Positions 54,257 to 62,422 of a DNA stretch of 64,000 bases are shown piece after piece. Within the stretch, counting starts at the first letter, position 1. Each line of letters opens with the position of its first letter. Origin of the DNA: Acinetobacter sp. WCHAc010034 (GTDB taxonomy: Bacteria; Pseudomonadota; Gammaproteobacteria; Pseudomonadales; Moraxellaceae); contig NZ_CP032279.1 of NCBI RefSeq assembly GCF_001696615.3, forward strand, positions 2,852,001 to 2,916,000. The letters run 5' to 3'. Under the pieces are notes generated by a model. The model did no database searches. It saw only the letters and a list, made by a program, of their open reading frames with translations, and had not been told where the DNA came from. The position numbers and the translations under genes are program-made.

Positions 54257-54370
54257 CCTCTCCCTTGCGTAGCCGTGTTACTCCTTTTCTAAGGAGAAGA
54301 AGGTATATTGCGTATGAAATAATTATTAAAATTTGTGAAGGATTTTACCTTTCCTTTAGGGAGAGGGGTG
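54257..54370 (+). repeat. Dispersed MITE-like repeat, copy 3
   Basis: It starts CCTCTCCCTTGCG (54257) and ends GGGAGAGGGG (54368), giving inverted termini. Its left half aligns with copy 2 at 3464-3590 (CCTCTCC, GTTACTCCTTTTC, AAGG, GGTATATTGCGTATGAAATAATTA). It stands between the DUF559 gene and the decayed SIR2-family gene, linking this islet with the one at 2.8-5.1 kb. Confidence 0.65.
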
Positions 54371-54372
54371 GA

Positions 54373-55927
54373 TTAATTTAAAAGTTGATTCAAAAGTTTA
54401 GGTAGTTCATCAAACTCTTCAAACCAAATTACATTTATACCTAATTCAGAAAACATTAGCTCTTGTAAATTGTGATGTCTTTCTAAAAATGAATGCTGTA
54501 ATGATAATGAATAAGGTGATTCATTACTTTGCGAAAATTCCTCAATATCTATACGTTTCAAAAAAGCATAATGTTTTAAAATATTATTACCTGCTGGGCT
54601 ATTTCTAATAATCTTCTCAAATTTGGATCATCTAGTGATAATCCAATCATTATACAAGTATGTTCTTTGAGAGTTGATGGTTGTATAAGATTAGACCAAT
54701 GATAAGGGATGGAATACATCCTATGATATCCTTCTTCTGAGAATATTAAATCCATATCTTGAAAAGAATCATTAGCTTCCTCTAACTTTATATCTTTTGG
54801 AATATAACCATGTACATGATAAATAGGTAATTCTTCATTTTGATATTTTATATTATCTAAAAAAATTGATTTATATTTTAAATTTAAACTGTCTAAGTGG
54901 ATTTCTATTAAATTATCAAAGTTATAAGTAATTATTGAATTTACTTTAGCTCCTGTTCTTGTTGGAATACATAGATTTCCTATAGTTTGTATTAATTTTG
55001 ATGTCTTTATTTCTTTTTTATAAAGTGTTTTTTGTAGTTCCATAATGAAATTATCAGATTCATTTATTTGAGTTGAAAACCCATTTTGTAAATAACGAGC
55101 AGATAAGAGAGCTGACTTAAGATATTTTTCAGAAATATTTTTGCTGATATGATTAATAGCCTTCCCATATTCATCAATAGACATAGCTCCTAATTGTTTG
55201 TTATCTAATGTGCTATTAACAAGATATGTAATAAATAAACTAGAGATTAACTCATTCCAACTAGGTAAATTTGCACTACAAGACACTCCCGCACCTAAAA
55301 GAAGAGATATCTTTCCACTGTTTTTATATTGTTGATACAAATTTGATTGCAGTTCTTCTCTTTTTATTATCCAGTCATCATTTTTTGTAAATACTAAATT
55401 CTGTATTTTAAATGAAAATAGTTTATTAACGATTTTTTCTACTTCTTCAGGAATAATTGACATGATTTCATTTATAAAATTTTTCCCTAAGATTTTGATC
55501 TTTATATTTAAGTTTTTTTCTACATCGAAGAGTTGTTTTTGAAGTTCTTTTATGGAACTATCTTCAAGTAGTGTAATTAAAAATATTGATGATAATGTAT
55601 ATGTGTTAATGAGATGATAAATAGCTGATTTAATTTTATCATGTTGGGTATGGTCTTCATTATCAATATTATTTTTTTAAACTCTTGTTTAAAAAGTGAT
55701 CTCAAATCTATAAGAATTTTTATGCCACAAGGTGCATTTAAGTTCTGAAAATCTGAACTTAAAATGAAATCATAATGTAATACTTTTGTAGTCGTATCAT
55801 AATCATATTTTATTTTTTGATTATCAAAGTAGCTCTGTAAAATGTTAGTGATAAGTATGTTCGCATCAACCTTACTTATGCTTCCATTTTTTTTTTAAAT
55901 TTCTCTAATTAAATGATCAATATTCAT
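54373..55927 (-). pseudogene. Decayed SIR2-family defence-type gene with nuclease-like N-terminus
   Basis: If three lesions are repaired, one frame of about 518 codons runs from ATG 55927 to the stop at 54373. Lesions: a TAA at codon 11 (55895-55897); a lost A in an A7 run (55672-55678); and a lost base near 54603-54610. The C-terminal two thirds are a SIR2-like domain: LLLGAGVSCSANLPSW, IITYNFDNLIE, YHVHGYIP and MIGLSLDDPNLRRLL, with the tail VIWFEEFDELPKLL carried by the shifted frame. The first 165 codons (YDFIL, GIKILIDLR, IKIKILGKNFI) look like a restriction-endonuclease-like fold, with less certainty. The largest intact piece is 295 codons (54576-55463). It is very AT-rich and begins 4 bases after the valS terminator. 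Confidence 0.78.
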
Positions 55928-55930
55928 ATG

Positions 55931-55962
55931 GTAAAAAGAAGCCTCTAGAGGCTTCTTTTTAC
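55931..55962 (-). terminator. Terminator of valS
   Basis: A perfect 32-base palindrome (two 16-base arms, 55931-55946 and 55947-55962) with core AGAAGCCTCT/AGAGGCTTCT and a terminal T-run in either direction. It lies 23 bases past the valS stop. The decayed SIR2-family gene starts directly beyond it. Confidence 0.92.
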
Positions 55963-55985
55963 ATACTAAAGATTAGAAAATCAAC

Positions 55986-58877
55986 CTAAAGCGCCGCAAT
56001 CTGATCCATATTCGCTTTAATCTTCACTAACTGATCTGCAAACTCAGCCAGTTTAGCTTTCTCGCCTTCAACCACAGCAGCCGGCGCTTTCGCCACAAAA
56101 CCTTCATTCGAAAGTTTGCCTGCAATCTGGTCATGCTGCTTTTGAACTTTATCAAAGTCTTTCTGCAGGCGGCCCAATTCCGCTTTCGGGTCAATTAAGC
56201 CCTTCATAGGAACAAATACAGACACATGGCCCACTACAGAAGATGAAGACAGTGGCGGCTGCTCAGCATCCGTCAAGAAAGTAATGCTTTCAACTTTAGC
56301 CAAGGCTTTCACCAATGCTTCAATACGCGCAATCTGGGCTTTTTCAGCATCTGTGGTGTTTTGCAGCAATACAGGCAGTAAGCGCGCATTGCCTAAGCCC
56401 ATTTCACCGCGGATGTTGCGCACCGCGCCAATCAAGCCTTGCAGCCACTGCATATCCGCTTCAGCCTGATCATTAATCAAGGCCGGATCAGCAACAGGGT
56501 AAGCCGCCGTCATAATGGTGTCGCCGCCCATGCCGATTTTCGGCGCAAGGGTTTGCCAGATTTCTTCAGTCAGGTAAGGCATCAGCGGGTGCGCAAGGCG
56601 CAAAGACGCTTCCATCACCGCAAGAAGAACGCGGCGGACTTCCGCTTTGCGCTCTTCAGAAACATTTTCATCATTCAGAACCGGCTTAGTCAGCTCTACA
56701 TACCAGTCGCAGTATTCATTCCAGATGAATTCGTAAACCGCTTGCGCAGCCAAGTCCAAACGGTAGGTTGCAAAGGCTTGCTGTACAGCCTGTTCCGCTT
56801 TCTGCAGGCGGCTGACAATCCACTGCTCAGGCAATTCCCACAGATCAGGGCGCGCTTCTTGGCCTACAGTCTGGCCTTCCACATTCATCATCACAAAACG
56901 GGTGCCGTTCCAGATTTTGTTGCAGAAATTGCGGTAGCCTTCAACACGCTTCATGTCAAACTTAATGTCGCGGCCGGTGTTAGCCAGCGCGCAGAAGGTG
57001 AAGCGCACCGCGTCAGTGCCATAAGCCTGAATGCCTTCCGGGAATTCCTTGCGGGTCGCCTTTTCAATCTTGGCAGCTTGTTTCGGGTTCATCAGGCCTG
57101 TGGTGCGCTTCTGCACCAAGGTTTCCAGATCCACGCCGTCAATCAAATCCAGCGGGTCAAGCACGTTGCCCTTAGATTTAGACATCTTCTGGCCTTCGCC
57201 GTCGCGCACCAAGCCGTGCACATACACAGTTTTGAACGGAACCTGCGCTGTGCCGTCTTCATTCTTCATGAAGTGCAGCGTCATCATAATCATGCGCGCA
57301 ACCCAGAAGAAAATGATGTCAAAGCCGGTTACCAGCACGTCAGTCGGGTGGAAAGTTTTGAGGAAATAGTTTTCCGCATCTTTCTGCGCGTCGCCGGTCC
57401 AGCCCAAGGTAGAGAAAGTCCAAAGCGCGGAAGAGAACCATGTATCCAGCACGTCTTCGTCCTGCTTCAGCTCGACGTCAGCGGCGATGCTGTTTTTCGC
57501 GCGCACTTCTTCTTCAGAACGGCCCACATAGATATTGCCTTCGGCGTCGTACCAGGCTGGAATGCGGTGGCCCCACCACAGCTGGCGTGAAATACACCAG
57601 TCTTGAATGTTGTTCATCCACGACATGTACATATTACTGTACTGTTCCGGCACAAATTTAATGTCGCCGTCCTGCACCGCTTTGATTGCAGGCTCAGCCA
57701 GCGGGGCAATTTTCACATACCACTGATCGGTCAGCAGCGGCTCAACAATCACGCCTGAACGGTCGCCGCGCGGCGCTTTCAAGTCGTACGGCTGGATTTG
57801 CTCCAGCCAGCCTTCCGCTTCGGCCTGCTCAACCAGCTTTTTACGGGCTGCAAAACGCTCTAAGCCAATGTAGTCCGCCGGTGCAGGGATGGTCTTGGAA
57901 ATTTGTTCGCCGGCTTTGGCAATGTATTCAAACTCAGCCAGCACTTCAGCATTTTTGTTGAAGATGTTGATGATCGGCAGTCCGCAGCGCTTGCCGACGT
58001 CATAGTCGTTGAAGTCATGCGCAGGGGTGATTTTCACGCAGCCGGTGCCGAAGTCTTTTTCGACGTATTCATCGGCAACCACAGGCACAAGGCGGCCGCT
58101 GATCGGCAGTACGATGTTTTTGCCGACAAGGTGCGCATAGCGCTCATCTTCCGGATGCACCGCAACAGCCGAGTCGCCCAGCAGGGTTTCAGGACGGGTG
58201 GTGGCAACCACTAAATAGTCAAGGCCATCTTTGGTGCGCAATGCCTTATCTTCAAAGAAATATTTGAAGTGCCACAGCGAGCCTTTTTCCTCAATGGATT
58301 CAACTTCCAGGTCAGACAGGGCAGTCTGCAGCTTAGGGTCCCAGTTCACCAGGCGCTTGCCGCGGTAAATCAGGCCGTCTTCATGTAGCTTGACAAAGAC
58401 TTCTTTGACCGCATTGGACAGGCCTTCATCCATAGTGAAGCGTTCGCGCGACCAGTCTACAGAAGAGCCTAAGCGGCGGATTTGACGGGTGATGGTGCCG
58501 CCCGACTGTTCTTTCCATTCCCAGATTTTATCAATGAATTTTTCACGGCCCAGGTCATGGCGGCTGATGTTCTGCGCGCCCAGCTGGCGTTCAACTACCA
58601 TCTGCGTGGCGATGCCGGCATGGTCAGTGCCCGGCTGCCATAAGGTGTTTTTGCCGGACATGCGGTTGTAGCGCGTCAAGGCATCCATAATGGCATTGTT
58701 GAAGCCGTGGCCCATGTGCAGGCTGCCGGTGACGTTCGGCGGCGGAATCATCAGGCAGAACGACTCGCCTTTTTGAGAAGGCTTGAAATAGCCGTTTTCT
58801 TCCCAAGTCTGGTACCATTTTTTCTCGATCTCGGTAGGATCGTAGGTCGTAGCAATATTTTGCGCTGAATCAGTCAT
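55986..58877 (-). CDS. valS: Valyl-tRNA synthetase
   Basis: A 963-residue class I aminoacyl-tRNA synthetase that charges tRNA(Val) and edits mischarged threonine. The HIGH-type motif is [16 protein letters not shown] near the N-terminus, the KMSKS motif is [14 protein letters not shown] near 560, and [14 protein letters not shown] lies in the anticodon-binding region. The C-terminal coiled-coil arm (last about 65 residues) is present. The length is normal. It is monocistronic with a strong terminator. Confidence 0.98.
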   Translation of the reverse strand: MTDSAQNIATTYDPTEIEKKWYQTWEENGYFKPSQKGESFCLMIPPPNVTGSLHMGHGFNNAIMDALTRYNRMSGKNTLWQPGTDHAGIATQMVVERQLGAQNISRHDLGREKFIDKIWEWKEQSGGTITRQIRRLGSSVDWSRERFTMDEGLSNAVKEVFVKLHEDGLIYRGKRLVNWDPKLQTALSDLEVESIEEKGSLWHFKYFFEDKALRTKDGLDYLVVATTRPETLLGDSAVAVHPEDERYAHLVGKNIVLPISGRLVPVVADEYVEKDFGTGCVKITPAHDFNDYDVGKRCGLPIINIFNKNAEVLAEFEYIAKAGEQISKTIPAPADYIGLERFAARKKLVEQAEAEGWLEQIQPYDLKAPRGDRSGVIVEPLLTDQWYVKIAPLAEPAIKAVQDGDIKFVPEQYSNMYMSWMNNIQDWCISRQLWWGHRIPAWYDAEGNIYVGRSEEEVRAKNSIAADVELKQDEDVLDTWFSSALWTFSTLGWTGDAQKDAENYFLKTFHPTDVLVTGFDIIFFWVARMIMMTLHFMKNEDGTAQVPFKTVYVHGLVRDGEGQKMSKSKGNVLDPLDLIDGVDLETLVQKRTTGLMNPKQAAKIEKATRKEFPEGIQAYGTDAVRFTFCALANTGRDIKFDMKRVEGYRNFCNKIWNGTRFVMMNVEGQTVGQEARPDLWELPEQWIVSRLQKAEQAVQQAFATYRLDLAAQAVYEFIWNEYCDWYVELTKPVLNDENVSEERKAEVRRVLLAVMEASLRLAHPLMPYLTEEIWQTLAPKIGMGGDTIMTAAYPVADPALINDQAEADMQWLQGLIGAVRNIRGEMGLGNARLLPVLLQNTTDAEKAQIARIEALVKALAKVESITFLTDAEQPPLSSSSVVGHVSVFVPMKGLIDPKAELGRLQKDFDKVQKQHDQIAGKLSNEGFVAKAPAAVVEGEKAKLAEFADQLVKIKANMDQIAAL

Positions 58878-59059
58878 AGTTCAAACAGATCAAAAGAGAA
58901 TAAAAAAATTGCGTCTATTGTAGCAAAAAAAAATCGGCTTTAGGCAGGTTGGGCGAATGTAAACTTTCGCCAGTTGGCAGCATGGCCAAGAGGCCTTATG
59001 ATAAGCTCAGGATCAAAGCGCAAAGATCGCTGAACACTATAAAAAAGGAGCCTGCCGCT

Positions 59060-59731
59060 ATGAGCTATACCATCTCTTTGAAAATCCTGCCGGAAACCCA
59101 TCAGCGTTTTGCCGACATTCATCAAAAGCTCAATGCCGGCGAAGCCGACAGCCTGGCTAAGCCGCTGGGGGAGAACCTGACCGATATCGCCTGCGAGATC
59201 ATTGATCAGGTGTTTGGCGATATTGCCAAAATGTCGAAGTCCGGCGACCGCGAGTCGGAGAAAATCATTCAGCAGATTTTAGACACTACGCGCAAGTACA
59301 TGCCGTGGTCGGTGTCCTTTTTCGGCAATGACCGGCTCAAGCCGATGGTGAACTATCTGCATGAGCTGACTTCGGAAAAAGACGGGAATTTTTATATGAC
59401 CTATCCAGTGGATAAGTCGTTGGTGATGGAGCTGATGGGCTGCGTGGATCAGATGAAGGACGGCAATAACGAATATGTGCCACCTGCGCTGAAAGCCTTT
59501 ACCCAAGTGGTGGATCAGGGCGTGACGCATTTGATCCGTGAGCCGAAAAAAATGCTGAAATTCAATATGGTGCTGGATAAAACCTTGAATGGGGTGATTC
59601 ACGTTACCACGCAGCTGGGCTACCGTCGCTTTGACAAGCTGGGCACGCTGTATGATGCGCAGGCAATGAGCGGCTATTTTGATCATTTTATGTTTTTTTT
59701 GAAAGATGAACCGAACCGGAAAAAGCAATAA
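59060..59731 (+). CDS. Conserved-looking cytoplasmic protein of unknown function
   Basis: A 223-residue protein without signal peptide or membrane helix. The start ATG 59060 is set by AAAAGGAG at 59044-59050. It is predicted mostly helical with a C-terminal strand region (NGVIHVTTQLGYRRFDKLG). No known motif. Its codon use is like core genes and it stands 40 bases before the SDR gene, so the two may be cotranscribed. I do not recognise the family. Confidence 0.68.
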   Translation: MSYTISLKILPETHQRFADIHQKLNAGEADSLAKPLGENLTDIACEIIDQVFGDIAKMSKSGDRESEKIIQQILDTTRKYMPWSVSFFGNDRLKPMVNYLHELTSEKDGNFYMTYPVDKSLVMELMGCVDQMKDGNNEYVPPALKAFTQVVDQGVTHLIREPKKMLKFNMVLDKTLNGVIHVTTQLGYRRFDKLGTLYDAQAMSGYFDHFMFFLKDEPNRKKQ

Positions 59732-59772
59732 ACTATTCACTGTTACAGTCTTCAAAAAATAAGGAAAGCTTC

Positions 59773-60579
59773 ATGGCAAAACGGGATGATTTAAGCGGCA
59801 AAGTGGTGTGGATCACCGGCGCCTCCTCCGGCTTGGGCAAGGCCTTGGCTCAGGAGTGCGCGCTGCAGGGCGCGCAGGTGGTGCTGACCGCGCGCCGCCT
59901 TGACGAGCTGGAAAAAGTCCGGGTTTCGCTGCTGAATCCGGATCAGCACATCTCGGTTTGCGCAGACATCACCGATGAAAGCCAAGTCCGCCGCGCCTAT
60001 GAGCAGGTGCTGCAGCAGAAGGGCCGCATCGACTGGCTGATCAACAATGCCGGCCTGAGCCAGCGCGCCCTGATTGCCGATACCGCCATGCTGACCGAGC
60101 GCGCCATTATGGAAGTGGACTATTTTTCGCAGGTATTCCTGACCAAAACCGTTCTGCCGGCTTTCCTAAAGCAGAAATCCGGCCGCATTGCCTTTGTTTC
60201 CAGCGTGGCCGGCCTGCTGGGCACGCAGTACCGCGCATCGTATTCGGCCGCCAAAGCAGCCATTCATATGTGGGCCAACAGCCTGCGCGCGGAAGTGGCG
60301 GATCAGGGGGTTGATGTTTCAGTAATTTTCCCTGGCTTTGTGAAAACCAATGTGTCATTCAATGCGCTGAATGGTGAAGGCCAGGCGCAAGGCCATCAGG
60401 ATGAGGCGATTGAAAATGGCCTGGAGGCGGATGAGTTTGCGCGGATTGCGGTCAAAGCCCTGCTGGCCGGCGATGAATATATTGTGGTGGGCGGGCGCAA
60501 GGAAAAACTGGGGGTGCTGGTGTCCCGGATTTCGCCTAAAACCTTGTATAAAATGATCCGTAAAGCCAGAGTTAAATAA
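59773..60579 (+). CDS. Short-chain dehydrogenase/reductase
   Basis: A 268-residue classical SDR oxidoreductase. The cofactor motif is WITGASSGLGKALA (residues 13-26), with ARRLDELEKV suggesting NADP(H) preference; INNAGLSQRA is the NNAG block; the catalytic Ser-Tyr-Lys are in FVSSVAGLLG and YSAAKAAIH. The region resembles the DHRS7-like group of SDRs. The C-terminus is basic (KMIRKARVK). It is followed after 2 bases by the Dph6-like gene. Substrate unknown. Confidence 0.9.
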   Translation: MAKRDDLSGKVVWITGASSGLGKALAQECALQGAQVVLTARRLDELEKVRVSLLNPDQHISVCADITDESQVRRAYEQVLQQKGRIDWLINNAGLSQRALIADTAMLTERAIMEVDYFSQVFLTKTVLPAFLKQKSGRIAFVSSVAGLLGTQYRASYSAAKAAIHMWANSLRAEVADQGVDVSVIFPGFVKTNVSFNALNGEGQAQGHQDEAIENGLEADEFARIAVKALLAGDEYIVVGGRKEKLGVLVSRISPKTLYKMIRKARVK

Positions 60580-60581
60580 CC

Positions 60582-61283
60582 GTGGATACCCGTAAAAAAG
60601 CCGTCTTCAACTGGAGCGGCGGCAAAGATTCAGCCTTGGCGCTGCATAAAGCGCTGCAGCAGAATCAGTTTGATGTGATTGCATTATTAACGACCGTCAA
60701 TGAAGGCACGCAGCTGTCTTCCATGCATGCCATTCCGCATGCGCTTTTAGTGAAGCAGGCGGAGAGCATCGGCATTCCGCTTTATCCGGTATTTCTGCCG
60801 AAAGATATGGAAATTTATCAGCAGAGAATGCTGGAGGCCGCAAATCACTTTATTGCGCAGGGGGCAGGGCATTTTATTTTTGGAGATATCCATTTAAGCG
60901 ATGTGCGCAAATACCGGGAAGACCAGCTGCATCCCTTGGGAATTGAAGTGGTTGGGCCGCTGTGGAATCAAAGCACGGCTGAAGTCATGCAGGATTTTTT
61001 AGCTTCAGGCATTAAGACGCAAATTGTTGTTGCCGATGCCGGCAAGCTGGATGAAGCTTTTATCGGGCAGGACATCAGCGCAGCGCTGATTGATGCCATG
61101 CCGGCGGGCATTGATGTGTGCGGTGAAAATGGCGAATATCATACTTTTGCCTATGCCGGCGGGCCGTTTAAGCATCCGGTGGATTTCAGCATTGCCGATG
61201 TGCGCAAGCTGTCTTATCAGTTTAAATTGGACAGCGGTGAAGAAACTTCCTATCACTATTGGCAAGCGATTTTTGAGCAGTAG
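60582..61283 (+). CDS. Dph6-family ATP-dependent amidase/ligase-like protein
   Basis: A 233-residue adenine-nucleotide alpha-hydrolase. The PP-loop is FNWSGGKDSALALHKAL (SGGKDS at 12-17), followed by HAIPHALLVKQAESIGIPLYP (read in parts) and GENGEYHTFAY, the C-terminal signature of the Dph6/diphthine-ammonia-ligase family. Bacteria lack diphthamide, so the bacterial substrate is unknown. Start is GTG 60582, 2 bases after the SDR stop, suggesting translational coupling. A hairpin follows the stop. Confidence 0.87.
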   Translation: MDTRKKAVFNWSGGKDSALALHKALQQNQFDVIALLTTVNEGTQLSSMHAIPHALLVKQAESIGIPLYPVFLPKDMEIYQQRMLEAANHFIAQGAGHFIFGDIHLSDVRKYREDQLHPLGIEVVGPLWNQSTAEVMQDFLASGIKTQIVVADAGKLDEAFIGQDISAALIDAMPAGIDVCGENGEYHTFAYAGGPFKHPVDFSIADVRKLSYQFKLDSGEETSYHYWQAIFEQ

Positions 61284-61290
61284 AGCGCTG

Positions 61291-61328
61291 ATTTGATGCC
61301 CAGCCGCATGCACGGCGGGGCATCAAAT
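61291..61328. terminator. Hairpin between convergent genes
   Basis: ATTTGATGCCC (61291-61301) and GGGCATCAAAT (61318-61328) form a perfect 11-bp stem with an inner GCCG/CGGC stem. There is no long T-run on either side, so it may terminate poorly or protect 3' ends. Confidence 0.65.
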
Positions 61329-61335
61329 GCTATTT

Positions 61336-61773
61336 TCAAGGGTTGCTGATGGCTGTGCCGTAAGCGAATACTTCCACCATGCCGCCCTGCATGCCAAGTT
61401 CAGTCGTGCTTAAGCGCAGGCCCATAATCTGAGCTGCGCCGAGTTTTTCAGCTTCCAGCTTTAAGCGCACAACCGCTTCGCGCCGCGCGCGCTCCACCAC
61501 GCTTTCATAGCTGGTCAGGCGCCCGCCAAAAAAATTCTGGATATTGGCAATCACATATTTAAAGTAATCATGCGAAATCACCGCGTTGCTGCTGACCAGC
61601 TGGCCAAAATGATCGCTGGTTTTAAAGCGGCTGCTGTCCAGCTGGATATAGGCCAGGCGTTTTTCCTGAGCTTCCAGTTCTTTTAAATGCTTCCGTTCCG
61701 CATGCCGGCCAAAGCCCCAGCCCACGGCAAATAAAATCACAAAAATAGCGGCTTTAAAAATCAAAGCATCCAT
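61336..61773 (-). CDS. YbjQ-family protein with N-terminal membrane helix
   Basis: A 145-residue protein. One membrane helix (about 5-21) precedes a YbjQ/UPF0145 (DUF74) domain, recognisable by SYESVVERARREAVVRLKLEA (read in parts), GAAQIMGLRLSTTE and EVFAYGTA. The family forms pentamers of unknown function and is sometimes annotated as heavy-metal binding. It follows its soluble paralogue after 3 bases, so the two are cotranscribed and may assemble together. Confidence 0.82.
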   Translation of the reverse strand: MDALIFKAAIFVILFAVGWGFGRHAERKHLKELEAQEKRLAYIQLDSSRFKTSDHFGQLVSSNAVISHDYFKYVIANIQNFFGGRLTSYESVVERARREAVVRLKLEAEKLGAAQIMGLRLSTTELGMQGGMVEVFAYGTAISNP

Positions 61774-61776
61774 GGC

Positions 61777-62133
61777 TTAGCCCTGAGCAGGGAAGGGATT
61801 GGCCAGCTTCGGCGCAATGGCTTCAACCCGCACCGCTGTGCCGTAGACAAAAAGTTCAGAAGCGCCTTGCGCGATATTGGAGGTTGAAAAGCGGATGCCG
61901 ACAATTGCATTTGCGCCTAAGCTGCGGGCTTTTTCAATCATGCGCTGCATGGCTTCCTGGCGCGATTCTTCCAGAAGTTCGGTATAGCCTTTCAGCTCAC
62001 CGCCGACGATATTTTTCAGGCCGGCCATAAGGTCACGGCCGGCGTGCTTGCTGCGCACGGTGCTGCCGTAGACGACGTCCAGCTGCTGGGTAATGGTGTG
62101 GCCGGGAACAGATTCAAGATTACTTAAAAGCAT
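61777..62133 (-). CDS. YbjQ-family protein (UPF0145)
   Basis: A 118-residue soluble YbjQ/DUF74 protein: VPGHTITQQLDVVYGSTVRS at the start, GGELKGYTELLEESRQEA and LGANAIVGIRFSTS in the core, and ELFVYGTAVRVE at the end. The usual length is about 105-110, so it has a short Pro-rich tail. It is the first gene of a two-gene unit with the membrane-anchored paralogue. Role unknown. It could receive read-through from adeK because of the damaged terminator upstream. Confidence 0.9.
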   Translation of the reverse strand: MLLSNLESVPGHTITQQLDVVYGSTVRSKHAGRDLMAGLKNIVGGELKGYTELLEESRQEAMQRMIEKARSLGANAIVGIRFSTSNIAQGASELFVYGTAVRVEAIAPKLANPFPAQG

Positions 62134-62195
62134 TGTTGAAATTTATTATGCAGAATGATGCCTAGAAGATAGGCAAACTGCATCAAAAAGGCAAT

Positions 62196-62410
62196 AAAAA
62201 AGCCCACCGAAGTGATAATGCCAGTCAGTTAAGCATTTTTAATCCTCCCCAACCCTCCTTTTTCAAAGGAGGGAGCGTTTTGAAATTCAATACGGTATTG
62301 AATTCAAAGGTGTTCCCCTCTTTTTAAAAGAGGGGTTAGGGGAGATTTATAAATTTGCAACAATGAAGTTGCGCTTAACTGATCAGCATTACACCGAAGT
62401 GAGCTTTTAA
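62196..62410 (-). terminator. adeK (adeIJK) terminator, split by the insertion
   Basis: Removing the element and one target copy restores, on the minus strand, AAAAGCTCAC-TTCG-GTGGGCTTTTTT: a 10-bp stem with one U-G pair, a cUUCGg tetraloop and a T6 tail. It would lie about 13 bases past the adeK stop. At present each half keeps only a short CAC-TTCG-GTG hairpin. Confidence 0.8.
62205..62402. mobile_element. 176-bp MITE-like insertion with 11-bp target duplication
   Basis: The element spans 62216-62391. Terminal inverted repeats: TAATGCCAGTCAGTTAAGC (62216-62234) and, in reverse complement, TAATGCTGATCAGTTAAGC (62373-62391), 16 of 19 identical. It is bracketed by perfect direct repeats CACCGAAGTGA at 62205-62215 and 62392-62402. 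It has no open frame, so it must have moved in trans. Inside are hairpin blocks of the CCTCC/GGAGG and CCCCTC/GAGGGG type (62241-62347) and a TTCAATAC/GTATTGAA palindrome. It interrupts the adeK terminator. Confidence 0.88.
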
Positions 62411-62422
62411 AAGATGCAGAAC

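Noticed and set aside
53667..54370. CRISPR array
   Set aside because: The repeats are few, unequal, palindromic and separated by a gene; spacing is irregular and no cas genes are present.
54576..55463. 295-codon SIR2-like frame as a complete gene
   Set aside because: The coding texture continues in phase upstream to 55927 after frame correction and downstream in the shifted frame to 54373, so this is only the middle of a broken gene.
55672..55678. Programmed ribosomal frameshift in the SIR2-family gene
   Set aside because: An A7 run could slip, but a nonsense codon at codon 11 and a second shift near 54605 make decay or sequence error more likely.
55931..55962. 32-base palindrome as a recombination or attachment site
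   Set aside because: It has the form and position of the valS terminator, and no integrase or second copy is present.
56439..57590. 383-codon open frame on the plus strand
   Set aside because: It is antisense to valS and has the same shadow character (runs of His, Arg, Phe). No signal for expression.
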